From positions 682,001-746,000 of the forward strand of contig NZ_CP090004.1 of assembly GCF_021390175.1 (NCBI RefSeq): a stretch of DNA of 64,000 bases, read 5' to 3'. This DNA comes from Flagellimonas sp. HMM57 (GTDB lineage: Bacteria > Bacteroidota > Bacteroidia > Flavobacteriales > Flavobacteriaceae). The notes under the pieces are model-generated. The model was not told the origin of the DNA, made no database searches, and saw only the letters and a list, made by a program, of their open reading frames with translations. Numbering within the stretch: the stretch's first letter is position 1; each line of letters opens with the position of its first letter. Shown piece by piece: positions 8,297-17,679 of this stretch. A program made the position numbers and the translations under genes.

Positions 8297-10627
8297 TTAT
8301 TGGGGTATTACGCCTAAATCATTGCCGTCTGTTGCCTTACCTTTTAAAGCAGAATTTGAGCTGATCTTATAGTCATCAGATTCAAACTCAACTGGAAATG
8401 TCCATGCATTTTCAATAGTGTATTTCTGGTCTCCCGTTATTGTAGTGGTCTCGGTTTTGAAAAAGTTATTGTTCAATATAGCTACAATGGGCTCGCCTAC
8501 GACCAAATGCATTCCAATGCCTTTACTATTATTGAAAATATTGTTTTTGATATCGATTACCTGAACACCATATAAAGAAACTGCCTTGTCATATCTATTT
8601 CGTTTGTCATGGCCAACATTATCAAATGTACAATGTTCCATTTCCAAAAAGGGACCAAAAGTACTCTCATCCTTACCACCTCTATGTAGTCTTAGGGCAG
8701 CACCACCTATGTCTGAAAAAACTGAATTTTTCATAATAACATACTCTGCATTGTAAATGCCAATATCATCTGTTTCCTTATCCAGCGCAACAATATTTCC
8801 CGAAACGGTTTTAAATATCGAGTTTTTGATACTTATGGTATCGGCAAACGTGTTTTTATAGGCCCTAATGGCATCAAAAGAATGGTTGACATCCAAGTTT
8901 TTGAATTCGCAATGATCAATGAACAATTTATAGTTCTTGTTCATGGAATACTTACTGGTACTGATTACCGAATTGCCCGTTCTATCTGGTGATTCTTCAC
9001 CATCAAAAACCAAACTTTCCAATGAAAGACTTCCGCCATTTTGAATGGTAATAGCAGATTTTTTCTCGAACAATATTTGTGGTTTTTCATCACTTTTGGA
9101 TGTAATGGTCAAGGGATGGTCAATGGCTATGGTTTTGGTCAAAGTATATGTTCCACCTTCCAACGCTATAACATCTCCTGGACTGGAGTTTTTTGCCGCA
9201 TCGAACAGCGTATTCAATCCCGGGGATATCGAAATCTTTTTTCCTGATGACAATGCAACTTGTGCATCTTTCTTTGGATACCAACTAACCCCAGTGTTTT
9301 CTTTAGTAGCCAACTTATCGCTCAGAACAGCACCACGGCCCTCTCCTGCATTTTTAGGAACCCTAAGTCCGTACTCATTTTCAATAAAATCAAGTTTTTT
9401 AGAGGAAAAGCCAGTTTCCGAAATTGAAACAATATTTGGGCTCAACAGATTATTTTCGAACGAAATTCCATCGATATCGTCGTATACCGTAAAGACATCA
9501 TTTTTGGCTTCATTATAGAAAATATTGTTGGACATTGAGGAGTTTATAGGAACCGCACTTCTTTCGGCATCGCTCCCAGCGCACAATTGTACGTGATCAC
9601 AGTCTATAAATGTATTATTACTGATTTTAGCATCTTCAACCTGAAAGTATCTATTGATAGGTGAATTCGGAACCCCGTTCATTACAACAAAAGCCCCTCG
9701 AAAACGATACCCCTTTAAACCAATTCCATAGTTATTTCGAACGGTTTGTTGCCCATTGATTACACGGATACCACCAGTGCTTGGTTTATTGTTCCCAATA
9801 AAAACATTGCCTTCTACCAAAGTTTCGTTACCATGCCGCATGGTCAATGTTCCCGTACATTCGAAAAAAACGTTATCCCTGTATGTATTTTGAAAAGATT
9901 TGTTAGAGATTATTTCGTGTTCACCATTGCATCTGTCAAAATAATTGGACTCCACCAAAGTGTTTGAGTTTATCATGGAGTAATGACTTGTGCCAATCCG
10001 CAATGTTTCACCGCCATTGGAACCAAGGTTAGGTCGAGGTCCAAAATAATTGTGGTCTATCCTATTGTTGTTTTCCTGACTTTCTTTGGTATTGAGACGA
10101 ACAATCATAGTCACGCCACGATTCCCTTTTCCGACAAGATGGTTATGGTCTATCCTATTATTTTTACCGTAAATAGCAACCCAAGTATCTGGTTCGTGAC
10201 GTTCAGGATTATTGAAATTATCGATAACACATTCGGTTACCCTACAATTGTTTGCAACAGTATTTTTATCTTTTTTAAGGGAAATGACCTCGGTAGTGGG
10301 TGTGAATCCGTTTTTAAAAACAAGCCCTTCCACGATCAAATGACTTCCCGCGATTCTAATATTAGAACTTCCCTCTAAGGATACTTTTCCTTTTTCCTCA
10401 ACAGTAAGGGTTATAGGGTTTGCTTCAGTTCCATTTCCTTCAAACAACAATTCCGTATCTTTCCATATGCCATTGGCCAATGTTATGACATCCCCAGGCT
10501 GGGCATTTTCAACGGAAGCATTGAATTCCTCTACAGAATTGACCAGCTGTTTTGGGTCTTTTGAAGGGTTACATGACACTAATAAAATTGTGCAAATACA
10601 GAAAAATAATCGAGTAGAAATGTTCAT
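8297..10627 (-). CDS. PL6 alginate lyase (two-domain beta-helix lipoprotein)
   Basis: 776 aa. A lipoprotein signal ends at ILLVSC (Cys19). Residues 25 to about 400 form a PL6/chondroitinase-B-type parallel beta-helix with HEIISNKSFQNTY (catalytic Lys243) and GTLTMRHGNETLVEG (catalytic Arg264), the Lys/Arg pair of PL6. Residues about 450-776 form a second beta-helix that begins again with a repeat of the domain start (LFDAAKNSSPGDVIALEGGTYTL, resembling NAQPGDVITLANGIW). This two-helix build is like the AlyGC type of PL6. Endo- or exo-alginate cleavage at the cell surface is likely. First gene of its operon; the operator pair lies directly upstream of the start. Confidence 0.92.
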   Translation of the reverse strand: MNISTRLFFCICTILLVSCNPSKDPKQLVNSVEEFNASVENAQPGDVITLANGIWKDTELLFEGNGTEANPITLTVEEKGKVSLEGSSNIRIAGSHLIVEGLVFKNGFTPTTEVISLKKDKNTVANNCRVTECVIDNFNNPERHEPDTWVAIYGKNNRIDHNHLVGKGNRGVTMIVRLNTKESQENNNRIDHNYFGPRPNLGSNGGETLRIGTSHYSMINSNTLVESNYFDRCNGEHEIISNKSFQNTYRDNVFFECTGTLTMRHGNETLVEGNVFIGNNKPSTGGIRVINGQQTVRNNYGIGLKGYRFRGAFVVMNGVPNSPINRYFQVEDAKISNNTFIDCDHVQLCAGSDAERSAVPINSSMSNNIFYNEAKNDVFTVYDDIDGISFENNLLSPNIVSISETGFSSKKLDFIENEYGLRVPKNAGEGRGAVLSDKLATKENTGVSWYPKKDAQVALSSGKKISISPGLNTLFDAAKNSSPGDVIALEGGTYTLTKTIAIDHPLTITSKSDEKPQILFEKKSAITIQNGGSLSLESLVFDGEESPDRTGNSVISTSKYSMNKNYKLFIDHCEFKNLDVNHSFDAIRAYKNTFADTISIKNSIFKTVSGNIVALDKETDDIGIYNAEYVIMKNSVFSDIGGAALRLHRGGKDESTFGPFLEMEHCTFDNVGHDKRNRYDKAVSLYGVQVIDIKNNIFNNSKGIGMHLVVGEPIVAILNNNFFKTETTTITGDQKYTIENAWTFPVEFESDDYKISSNSALKGKATDGNDLGVIPQ

Positions 10628-10634
10628 CTAAAAA

Positions 10635-10659
10635 TTGGTTTACCAAATTGGTTTACCAA
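10635..10659. promoter_or_regulatory. Two tandem 13-bp operator palindromes upstream of the PL6 gene
   Basis: TTGGTTTACCAA occurs at 10635-10646 and again at 10648-10659, a 13-bp period, followed by ATATATGT as at the susC promoter. They begin 8 bp upstream of the PL6 ATG and reach into its -7 element, so binding would block transcription. They lie in the 99-bp gap shared with the divergent RraA-family gene, so one regulator could control both directions. Confidence 0.75.
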
Positions 10660-10687
10660 ATATATGTATATTTACCATATTGACAAA
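10657..10687 (-). promoter_or_regulatory. Bacteroidota promoter of the PL6-PL17-kdgF operon
   Basis: On the minus strand a TTTTTG at about 10681-10686 is followed after 19 nt by TATATTTG (10657-10664), an exact TAnnTTTG -7 element with a -33 TTG at the expected spacing. The start site would fall near 10650, giving a very short leader. Confidence 0.65.
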
Positions 10688-10726
10688 AATAAGAAGACAA
10701 AACCGTCAGAAATACATTTTTGAAGT

Positions 10727-11458
10727 ATGAAAAATAATGATGAATCAATTATAAATAGATTACATAGGGTGAGCACGGCAACTATCGCTACCAATCTTTT
10801 TAAACGAGGTCTAAAGAATCAGTTCATCCAAAAAGTTAAGCCATTAAGTGATGTAAAGCATACAATGGTCGGTAGAGCATATACCTTAAGATACATTCCC
10901 GCAAGGGAAGATTTAAATTCCCTTGAAGCATTTAAAAACCCTAGGCACTTACAACGAGTTGCCGTAGAAGAATGTCCCAAAAATCATGTGCTGGTCATTG
11001 ATAGCAGAAAAGATGCCAGGGCAGCCTCTGCCGGCTCAATTCTTATTACCCGACTTATGAAGAGAGGTGTTGCCGGTATTGTGACCGATGGCGGCTTTCG
11101 TGATTCTAAAGAAATCGCGGAACTAGATTTTCCCTCTTTTCATGTTATGCCATCAGCACCTACCAATTTAACATTGCATCAGGCCATAGCAGTTAATGAA
11201 CCCATTGGTTGTGGAGATGTCGCTGTTTTTCCCGGGGATTTTATCGTTGGCGACCACGACGGTGTCATGGTCATACCAAAAGATATCGCTGATGATGTTG
11301 CAATAGAATGTTTGGATATGACGTTATATGAAGAATTTGTTATGGAAACCGTGCAGCAAGGTGCATCAGTAATTGGTTTGTATCCATTGACCGATTCAAA
11401 ACTAATCTCGGAATTTGAACTTTGGAAATCAAAACGAAATGCTACCAAAAACGAATAA
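10727..11458 (+). CDS. RraA-family protein (class II pyruvate aldolase fold)
   Basis: 243 aa, no signal peptide. The RraA/HMG-aldolase fold is recognised from GRAYTLRYIPA (about 49-59), DSRKDARAASAGSIL, GIVTDGGFRD (Asp121, Arg125, Asp126, the catalytic DGxxRD motif of 4-hydroxy-4-methyl-2-oxoglutarate aldolases) and GDVAVFPGDFIVGDHDGVMVIP. The catalytic residues are kept, which favours an aldolase or oxaloacetate decarboxylase-like enzyme over the RNase E inhibitor role of E. coli RraA. Divergent from the PL6 gene and sharing its operators, it may act on keto-deoxy sugar acids from alginate; this is inference. Often labelled ribonuclease activity regulator or demethylmenaquinone methyltransferase, both probably misleading. 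Confidence 0.8.
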   Translation: MKNNDESIINRLHRVSTATIATNLFKRGLKNQFIQKVKPLSDVKHTMVGRAYTLRYIPAREDLNSLEAFKNPRHLQRVAVEECPKNHVLVIDSRKDARAASAGSILITRLMKRGVAGIVTDGGFRDSKEIAELDFPSFHVMPSAPTNLTLHQAIAVNEPIGCGDVAVFPGDFIVGDHDGVMVIPKDIADDVAIECLDMTLYEEFVMETVQQGASVIGLYPLTDSKLISEFELWKSKRNATKNE

Positions 11459-11656
11459 GTTCAACAAGTCATTGTCAAATTTATATTTTGTGCTATCCCA
11501 GTCTGTTTATTCTTGACTACAATCTGTAACAGGTCGGTTTAGCTTAGAAAAAACTAAAAAAACTCATCAACAACTTCTGCTGATACCTTTACGGCAACTA
11601 ATACATTTTAAGCACAGTTAGGCAACGAAATCATCAAATTGATATGTACTTGATTA

Positions 11657-12544
11657 TCAGAATCTAAGTTTTTCGTCTTTGTCCCAAAGTCCCCAATAAG
11701 CTCCAACATCGCCTTCGGCACCCACCTTCCAAGACTCATCAAAAGAAGAAAAATAAAATATCTCGATATCATCTTCCATAGCCCACTTTTGGGTATTCAT
11801 AAAATACTTGAGTGCATTTTCGTGCGATGGGAATGCTCCTTCCAGGTTCGTACCTTGGCTTGGCCAACCTGTTTCAGAGATAATAATCTTTTTTCCGTTG
11901 GCAACTTTAACTACCCTTTGGTACATATCTTTCATATATAATAGCGAATAATCCATATCGCAACCTTCCCAAAAGGGGTAGCAGTTAGCTAAAATAATAT
12001 CGCAAGCTTCTGTTATTCTTTCACGTTCGGTAAACTCGTAATAGGCATCCACATAGCCTACGGGCACATTGGGAACTGCTTGTTTTACTTGCGCCATAAA
12101 AGCTAGTAGTTCATCCTCGGTTAAATCGCCCCGTAGCATAACTTCGTTGCCGACCGCCGCAATATCCACGTAATCTTCCTTTGCCAACTGAATAAGGTTT
12201 TCAACTTCCTGCTTATTAATTTTTGGATCATCACCCAACCAAGCTCCAACCATGGTTTTTATACCATATTCCTTGGCTATGCGCGGAATGGCCTCATTGC
12301 CTTCGGTACATGAAAAAGAACGAATCCATTTGGTATAGGGCTTAATGATTTCCATTCTTCGGCGTATTTGATCTTCCGTGATTTGGTCACCGGGTTTTTG
12401 TCCTTCAACATAGGGACTAAAGCACAACCCGTGCATACCACCTTCTAAAACACTTCTGCATAGGCTTTCGAGTTCCGATGTGGTTTTATCAGCATAATCC
12501 ATGGCAGCTAGTGCCAAAAACTTCTCTTTTCTAGATGATGACAT
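11657..12544 (-). CDS. Cytoplasmic GH17 beta-1,3-glucan hydrolase
   Basis: 295 aa, no signal peptide. GH17 marks are AAVGNEVM (acid/base Glu134) and IIISETGWPSQG (nucleophile Glu224), with ILANCYPFW and FYFSSFDESWK in the expected places of the TIM barrel. GH17 enzymes cleave beta-1,3-glucans such as laminarin. Lack of a signal peptide suggests action on imported oligosaccharides in the cytoplasm, fitting the symporter gene two genes upstream. It is the last gene of the glucan cluster, 145 bp after a small membrane protein gene. Confidence 0.82.
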   Translation of the reverse strand: MSSSRKEKFLALAAMDYADKTTSELESLCRSVLEGGMHGLCFSPYVEGQKPGDQITEDQIRRRMEIIKPYTKWIRSFSCTEGNEAIPRIAKEYGIKTMVGAWLGDDPKINKQEVENLIQLAKEDYVDIAAVGNEVMLRGDLTEDELLAFMAQVKQAVPNVPVGYVDAYYEFTERERITEACDIILANCYPFWEGCDMDYSLLYMKDMYQRVVKVANGKKIIISETGWPSQGTNLEGAFPSHENALKYFMNTQKWAMEDDIEIFYFSSFDESWKVGAEGDVGAYWGLWDKDEKLRF

Positions 12545-12689
12545 AATGTTCCTTTAAAGTATTCTATTTAATTTATTTAAGATTAGGTTAAAGCACGCCT
12601 ATCTGTTTGATCGATTCTGCTTTAGTATCATTCGTTTTTTCGGATAAACTCTATTACCAAATTATCCAAAGCTGTTGGTGTGATATAGA

Positions 12690-13325
12690 CTAAAAAACTC
12701 CCCTACAGTTTTTTCTTGTATAAATCTTAAGGCGCTCTACTTCTTTAGCTCCAGCAGGCATTTCCTTTAGCTTTAAACCGGGATAGTCATCTACCTCTTT
12801 CCATTTCGCAATAGTGGCACTAAAAAATGATGAGGCCGTTGAATCTGCTTCATAAATAATCAAATCATAAGCTTCACCTTTATCTCCACCAAAACGGGTC
12901 ACAACCTGCCATTCCCCATCTCTTTTATAGGATGTGTTAGTATGGTCGGATTGTGGATAATACCTATCGTCAGTAGGCCTAATGATGACCCAGATATCTT
13001 TTTCGTGGGATTCGGGATAAACCCCCATTGTTAAAATACGGCAATCCACGGAATCTTTGTCTATTGGGGAAACAACTTTCACAGCATTGACAGGTCCACT
13101 GATTTTTAATTTTTTCCCTATGGAAACTTGTTCAAGTTGGCTGTTATAATTTACCAAATCAGAAGAATAACTACCGTATATCATCATTAAAATACCAATG
13201 ATTCCCATAGGTACTCCTAGTTTAGAACTTATAAGTCCCTTGCTTGAGCTTCCTTTTTTACTAGCGAGTATTGCGATTAATGTAAGCAAAACTCCTAGCG
13301 ATAGGATTATTATTTTTGTTGACAT
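12690..13325 (-). CDS. Membrane-anchored protein of unknown function in the glucan locus
   Basis: 211 aa. Two hydrophobic segments at the N-terminus (about 4-22 and 36-53) are followed by a soluble domain of about 155 residues with an OB- or Ig-like look: KLKISGPVNAVKVVSP, DSVDCRILTMGVYPE, DIWVIIRPTDDRYYPQSD, WQVVTRFGGD. I do not recognise the family. It lies between the symporter gene (53 bp away) and the cytoplasmic GH17 gene, on the same strand, and so is probably part of the operon. The domain probably faces the periplasm. Confidence 0.75.
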   Translation of the reverse strand: MSTKIIILSLGVLLTLIAILASKKGSSSKGLISSKLGVPMGIIGILMMIYGSYSSDLVNYNSQLEQVSIGKKLKISGPVNAVKVVSPIDKDSVDCRILTMGVYPESHEKDIWVIIRPTDDRYYPQSDHTNTSYKRDGEWQVVTRFGGDKGEAYDLIIYEADSTASSFFSATIAKWKEVDDYPGLKLKEMPAGAKEVERLKIYTRKNCRGVF

Positions 13326-13377
13326 CTTACTGTTTTTTTAATTATTTGATGAGCTTATTCTTAACAATTCAATAGTA

Positions 13378-14808
13378 TTACAACACCCCTCTTCTTTCCT
13401 CTAATTGCGCTTTAATCTCTTTTGCTTTTTCTTCGGATAGGCTGTATTTCCACATAATCCAAATGGCGAAAGCTGCGGTAACCACAGGTATGATTATATC
13501 AGCAATCCTTAGTTTTGTTAAAGTATCTACCGTTTGTGTAGCTGCGTTCCCGTCAAATCCTATTACCTTTAATACCAAGCCTCCTAAAACTAGGGCCAAT
13601 CCTTGACCAAGTTTTACCACCCACCAATATAGTGCACCGAACGTACCTTCTTTCCTAGGCATTCCATTAAGAAGCTCGTCCAAATCACACACATCTGCGG
13701 TCATACTCATCATCAACGTGAATAAACTTCCCAAACCAAACGACATTAAAGGTATTGGAACAAAAGAAAGCCAAATATTATCGGGGGTAAAAGCCCACCA
13801 TTTCATAGCATATCCAACAATGGAAAGAGCTGTTGAAATAATAAAAGCTTTCTTTTTACCCCATTTTTCAGCCATTTTTGACACAATTGGAATCACTAAA
13901 AATGCTGAGACCAATGCTCCAATGGAACTAAACCAAGCAGGCCATGTTGAAGTGGCCTCATAACTTCCATTAAAAATGTAAAAAACGAAAATAAAAAAAC
14001 TAAAAGAAGCAACGATTTGGTACCCATTAAAAACTAAAAAGGTAGCACCACATAATTTCATAAAAGGTTTATTCTTTACAGCTTCTTTTATACTAATAAA
14101 TAAGTCTTTTAAGTTGCTAAATATTGAGGTGAAAGTCAATTTTTTCCTATTTCCCATATGCGAAGCATCAATACCTCTACAGAAAAAAGCAGGTAAAAGT
14201 CCAAGTAGCAAACAGGCTACCCCAACATAAATTGCCATAGTTCTTACACCTTCCGCTTGATTGCTAAAAATATCAGGGTCAGCGATAATTACCCAAAACC
14301 AAGGTACGATAACCCATGCCAAAAGACCAACTGTTTGCGAAAAAGCCATTAAACGTGTCCGCTCGTTATAATCTGAGGTCATTTCATATCCTAGACCCAC
14401 CAACGGTGTTGCGAACATGGTATTTCCAATAAGGAAGACCATGGACATAATCAGAAAGTACCAAAAGTTATAGTCTGAAGAATTATTCTCATCGAGCTGC
14501 CAAAGCAAGACAAATGTAATGGCGCTTAAAATGCCTCCCACTAAAATATACGGTCTTCTTCTACCCCATTTCGAACTTGTATTATCCGAAATAAATCCCA
14601 TAATTGGGTCGGTAATCGCATCGAAAAAACGAGGCAACCCACCTAAAAGTCCTGCCAAAAATGGGTCCATTCCAAAAGCGGTCAATAAGAAGAACATGAA
14701 AAAACCCAATGCTCCTGGATATAGGTTCAAAACCAAATGGCCTGCTCCAAATGCAGCTTTTTGTCCCAGTGGGACTAAATCTTTTTTAGCAGTTTTTACA
14801 GTAGACAT
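13378..14808 (-). CDS. GPH-family sugar:cation symporter (MFS fold)
   Basis: 476 aa, about 12 membrane segments. The glycoside-pentoside-hexuronide symporter signature is clear: RFFDAITDPIMGFISDNTSSKWGRRRPYIL at about 60-90 (Asp pair and RRRP loop), and a second-half TADVCDLDELLNGMPRKEGTFGALYWWVVKLGQGLAL typical of this family. It should import a glucose oligosaccharide or disaccharide across the inner membrane. It follows the GH30 gene by 12 bp and is followed by a small membrane protein gene. The substrate is inferred from the GH16/GH17/GH30/GH3 neighbours. Confidence 0.9.
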   Translation of the reverse strand: MSTVKTAKKDLVPLGQKAAFGAGHLVLNLYPGALGFFMFFLLTAFGMDPFLAGLLGGLPRFFDAITDPIMGFISDNTSSKWGRRRPYILVGGILSAITFVLLWQLDENNSSDYNFWYFLIMSMVFLIGNTMFATPLVGLGYEMTSDYNERTRLMAFSQTVGLLAWVIVPWFWVIIADPDIFSNQAEGVRTMAIYVGVACLLLGLLPAFFCRGIDASHMGNRKKLTFTSIFSNLKDLFISIKEAVKNKPFMKLCGATFLVFNGYQIVASFSFFIFVFYIFNGSYEATSTWPAWFSSIGALVSAFLVIPIVSKMAEKWGKKKAFIISTALSIVGYAMKWWAFTPDNIWLSFVPIPLMSFGLGSLFTLMMSMTADVCDLDELLNGMPRKEGTFGALYWWVVKLGQGLALVLGGLVLKVIGFDGNAATQTVDTLTKLRIADIIIPVVTAAFAIWIMWKYSLSEEKAKEIKAQLEERRGVL

Positions 14809-14820
14809 AATGATAATATT

Positions 14821-16332
14821 TTAGTTAGTATTAGTTGATGCATCGACCGGAATCACCAAGGTCTGCAATGCTTGAGCACTTATATTGATATTGGTGGCCT
14901 TTTCGCCCAACTGTAACATTGCGCTTTTGGGTTCATTTTCTTCATTAAAAACAACTACGATAATTTCCCCATTAGGATTCTTGGCAGCTGTAATCATCAA
15001 TGAATCATCCGTTTTTTCAAATCCAATGCGTACTGCTCCAGGCCTTATGTATTTACTAAAGTGGGCAAGCGCATAATATATAGGCGTAAAATAGACCTCA
15101 TCTTTTTCAATATCCACAATCACCGGGGCAACACACCAGTTTTTGAACCAGTTAGGGCCTCCTTGCGTATCCAAGACCATATTCCAGTCTATCCAACCAT
15201 CTACCCAGTTGTTAAGACAACCAATGATGTCACGGGCATAACGGTTTACAGGCGCATATTTGGGATGTAAATGTTTTTCGTGCTCAGGTGCCCAGTCCCA
15301 CCCCCAATCGGTAGCTTCTTTTTTCCAATACCAAGCATCATCTTTCCATACGGGTACTTCCGCATCCACACAGGCTTCCGATTGTATCAAATGCTTTGTT
15401 GGAGCTGCGTTATGCGCAAACTGTAAGGATTCTGGAAACCAATCGTAAGTACTGGCGTACCAATGCACTGCCGTACCGTCAAAATATTTTGACGACGCTT
15501 CGTCTTGAAACATCACCTTCACCCATTCTTGAAGCTCTTTGCCTCTATTTTGATCGTATCCTAATATTTTCACCTTATGACCGTCCTCTTCCAGCTTGGG
15601 TCCCAGATGGTACTTTACAAAATCGGTCATCTCTTGGGGAGTGTAATGCATGCTCTCCCAATTATTGTTATTCCCCAAGGGTTCGTTTTCCACAGTAAGC
15701 CCCCAAATGTCGATATCCTCTAATTTGTATGCATCAATATATTTAGAGAAAAAAAGCGCCCATGTATCGTAATATTCCGGTAATAACTTGCCCCCGCGCC
15801 AGTCTTTATTATCTTTCATCCAAGGTGGCGCCGTCCAAGGGGATGCCAAAATCTTGAACCCATCCCTAGAAGCGGCCATGGCCTCTTTTATAAAGGGTAT
15901 GATATCGTCCTTATCTTCTTCAATTGAGAAATGGCTTAACTCCATATCCCCTTCAACCGGGGCATAGGAATAATTGTTCAAAGAGAAATCACACGAATTT
16001 ATATGCGTTCTAGTCAAAGAATACCGTGCTCCTTCATCACCAAAATAGGCTTCGATGATTTTTTTGCGATTCTCCTTGCTCAAATTGTTCAACAAATATG
16101 CAGAAGCTTCTGTAAAAGAACCTCCAAAACCTGTAATGGTCTGAAACTTTTGGTCTGGCAACAACTCTATTTTAGATTCGATACCAGGAGAAGAAAAATT
16201 ATTGATTTTACTAAGTTTATTCCCATTTGCTGAAGTTTCGAATACTTCAACTTCCAATTTGTTAGCTACGTTACACGCATTGAATGTTATGGCCAATGTA
16301 AATATGAGATTAAATGTGTTAAACTTTTTCAT
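14821..16332 (-). CDS. GH30 beta-glucosidase/glucanase, lipoprotein
   Basis: 503 aa from the ATG at 16332. This start is chosen because it opens a clean lipoprotein signal (MKKFNTFNLIFTLAITFNAC, Cys20) and lies 1 bp after the stop of the upstream GH17 gene; a start at 16380 would overlap that gene. GH30 features are TITGFGGSFTEASAYLL, ILASPWTAPPWMK, LTVENEPLG (acid/base Glu217) and HLIQSEAC (nucleophile Glu319), with a C-terminal beta-sandwich ending ALQTLVIPVD. Related GH30 enzymes in marine laminarin loci remove beta-1,6-linked glucose side chains; this role is likely but not proven here. Exported and membrane-anchored. Confidence 0.9.
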   Translation of the reverse strand: MKKFNTFNLIFTLAITFNACNVANKLEVEVFETSANGNKLSKINNFSSPGIESKIELLPDQKFQTITGFGGSFTEASAYLLNNLSKENRKKIIEAYFGDEGARYSLTRTHINSCDFSLNNYSYAPVEGDMELSHFSIEEDKDDIIPFIKEAMAASRDGFKILASPWTAPPWMKDNKDWRGGKLLPEYYDTWALFFSKYIDAYKLEDIDIWGLTVENEPLGNNNNWESMHYTPQEMTDFVKYHLGPKLEEDGHKVKILGYDQNRGKELQEWVKVMFQDEASSKYFDGTAVHWYASTYDWFPESLQFAHNAAPTKHLIQSEACVDAEVPVWKDDAWYWKKEATDWGWDWAPEHEKHLHPKYAPVNRYARDIIGCLNNWVDGWIDWNMVLDTQGGPNWFKNWCVAPVIVDIEKDEVYFTPIYYALAHFSKYIRPGAVRIGFEKTDDSLMITAAKNPNGEIIVVVFNEENEPKSAMLQLGEKATNINISAQALQTLVIPVDASTNTN

Positions 16333-16333
16333 G

Positions 16334-17632
16334 TTAGTGAGCAACTGCCTGTTCTTTCTTCGTTGGAGGGACAAGAACATCCTTCATCAACGCCTGTTTA
16401 TCTCCACCATATGTTTTGGTGATAGGATTTCCATTTCTCGTCAAACCTTCAAAAATGCCTTCGTCGACCCTATCCCATAAAGCGTATTTAGCTTGACCTT
16501 CGATAGTAAAAAGACCAAAATGATTTTCAGAGCCACTAGCATTTGCAGCGTCTTTCCACTTTTCATTGAAAGCCTCAAAATAGAAGCAGGAAATACCATT
16601 GCTATTTGTCCAATCCCGTATTTGATGGTAATACATCGCTTCTTTGTATTCATCTGTAGCCTTTGAACCTTCTGGACCATAATGACCGTTCGATATTGTT
16701 GCCCATCCTGTTTCACCAATATGTATGGGTTTGTCAACACCTAAACTTTTCATATAATTTGAAACGGAATCATACTGTGAAACGGCAAACGCTTTGGCTC
16801 GAACCATAGCGGAGTCAATTTTTTGAATGTCCGAAAGTTGCTCTTCTGCTTCGGGGACGCCCCAAAACTCTGGATTATAGTGTGAGTTGTGATAGGGATA
16901 GGTATGCATTGAAATATAGTCTACGGCCTTGATGAGCTTTTCAAGATCTTCGGTATGGTAACTATCGTCTCCACCACCCCAAGAAGCATAGTCATCAGAA
17001 CTGGTAATCCATACATCTTTGTGAAGCACTCCTTTTTCCTTTAATCCTTGAAGGTGATTGACCCATTTTAGAATGACCGATGGTTGCACGTAATAGCTTT
17101 CGGCCCATTTGACCATGGCCTCATTACCAACTGCAATAATCTTGACAATGTCCGGGTATTGGTTTGCAAGAACCACAGCCCTGCCAATTTCACCTTCATT
17201 TTGTTCACTTTCTACATTGTGGTCGGGAGTTTCTCCGGTCCACGCATTTTTACAATCTATCCATGCACCCAGCATTACATACATTTCAACATCGGAATTC
17301 TCCTCTTTTAGTTCTTGTATAGCTTTTAACAGATTGGTTGCCTGTTGTAATTGAACATTGTACGTTCGCAAAATTTTGATACCCATTGCGGAGAGAATCC
17401 TCATATCCTCTTTTAGCTCGGCAATGGTAGGTTGAACATCTCGTGTACCTGTCCTATAACCACCATAGGATATTGCCAAGTAGTCTGGATTACCTAAAAT
17501 ATCTTTAGCTATCACTTCTTTTTCTATTTGGGGTTTGTCTTCTTCTACTTTCGTTGTCTTTTCTTTACATGAATAGCCTGCTATCATTACTAATGCAGCA
17601 ACTATTGGTCTTATCATTCCTTGTATCCTCAT
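16334..17632 (-). CDS. GH17 beta-1,3-glucanase, lipoprotein
   Basis: 432 aa with a lipoprotein signal (ALVMIAGYSC, Cys22). The GH17 barrel shows YLAISYGGYR, IKILRTYN, AVGNEAMVKWAE (acid/base Glu171), DYISMHTYPYHNSHYNPEF and HIGETGWATISNG (nucleophile Glu307), then FYFEAFNEKWKD. It differs from the 295-aa GH17 at the end of the operon by having a signal peptide and insertions. It probably cleaves laminarin chains or oligomers at the surface or in the periplasm. It sits 47 bp after the GH3 gene and 1 bp before the GH30 gene. Confidence 0.88.
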   Translation of the reverse strand: MRIQGMIRPIVAALVMIAGYSCKEKTTKVEEDKPQIEKEVIAKDILGNPDYLAISYGGYRTGTRDVQPTIAELKEDMRILSAMGIKILRTYNVQLQQATNLLKAIQELKEENSDVEMYVMLGAWIDCKNAWTGETPDHNVESEQNEGEIGRAVVLANQYPDIVKIIAVGNEAMVKWAESYYVQPSVILKWVNHLQGLKEKGVLHKDVWITSSDDYASWGGGDDSYHTEDLEKLIKAVDYISMHTYPYHNSHYNPEFWGVPEAEEQLSDIQKIDSAMVRAKAFAVSQYDSVSNYMKSLGVDKPIHIGETGWATISNGHYGPEGSKATDEYKEAMYYHQIRDWTNSNGISCFYFEAFNEKWKDAANASGSENHFGLFTIEGQAKYALWDRVDEGIFEGLTRNGNPITKTYGGDKQALMKDVLVPPTKKEQAVAH

Positions 17633-17679
17633 GTTGTTTGGTTTTCATCATTAGTCATAGCTATCTTGATTAAGCGCTC

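Noticed and set aside
11459..11656. Gap between the RraA-family and GH17 genes
   Set aside because: I see no gene, clear hairpin or promoter match in this 198-bp stretch.
16333..16380. Upstream start for the GH30 gene
   Set aside because: It would overlap the GH17 gene and add a charged stretch before the lipoprotein signal; the ATG at 16332 fits both signal and spacing.
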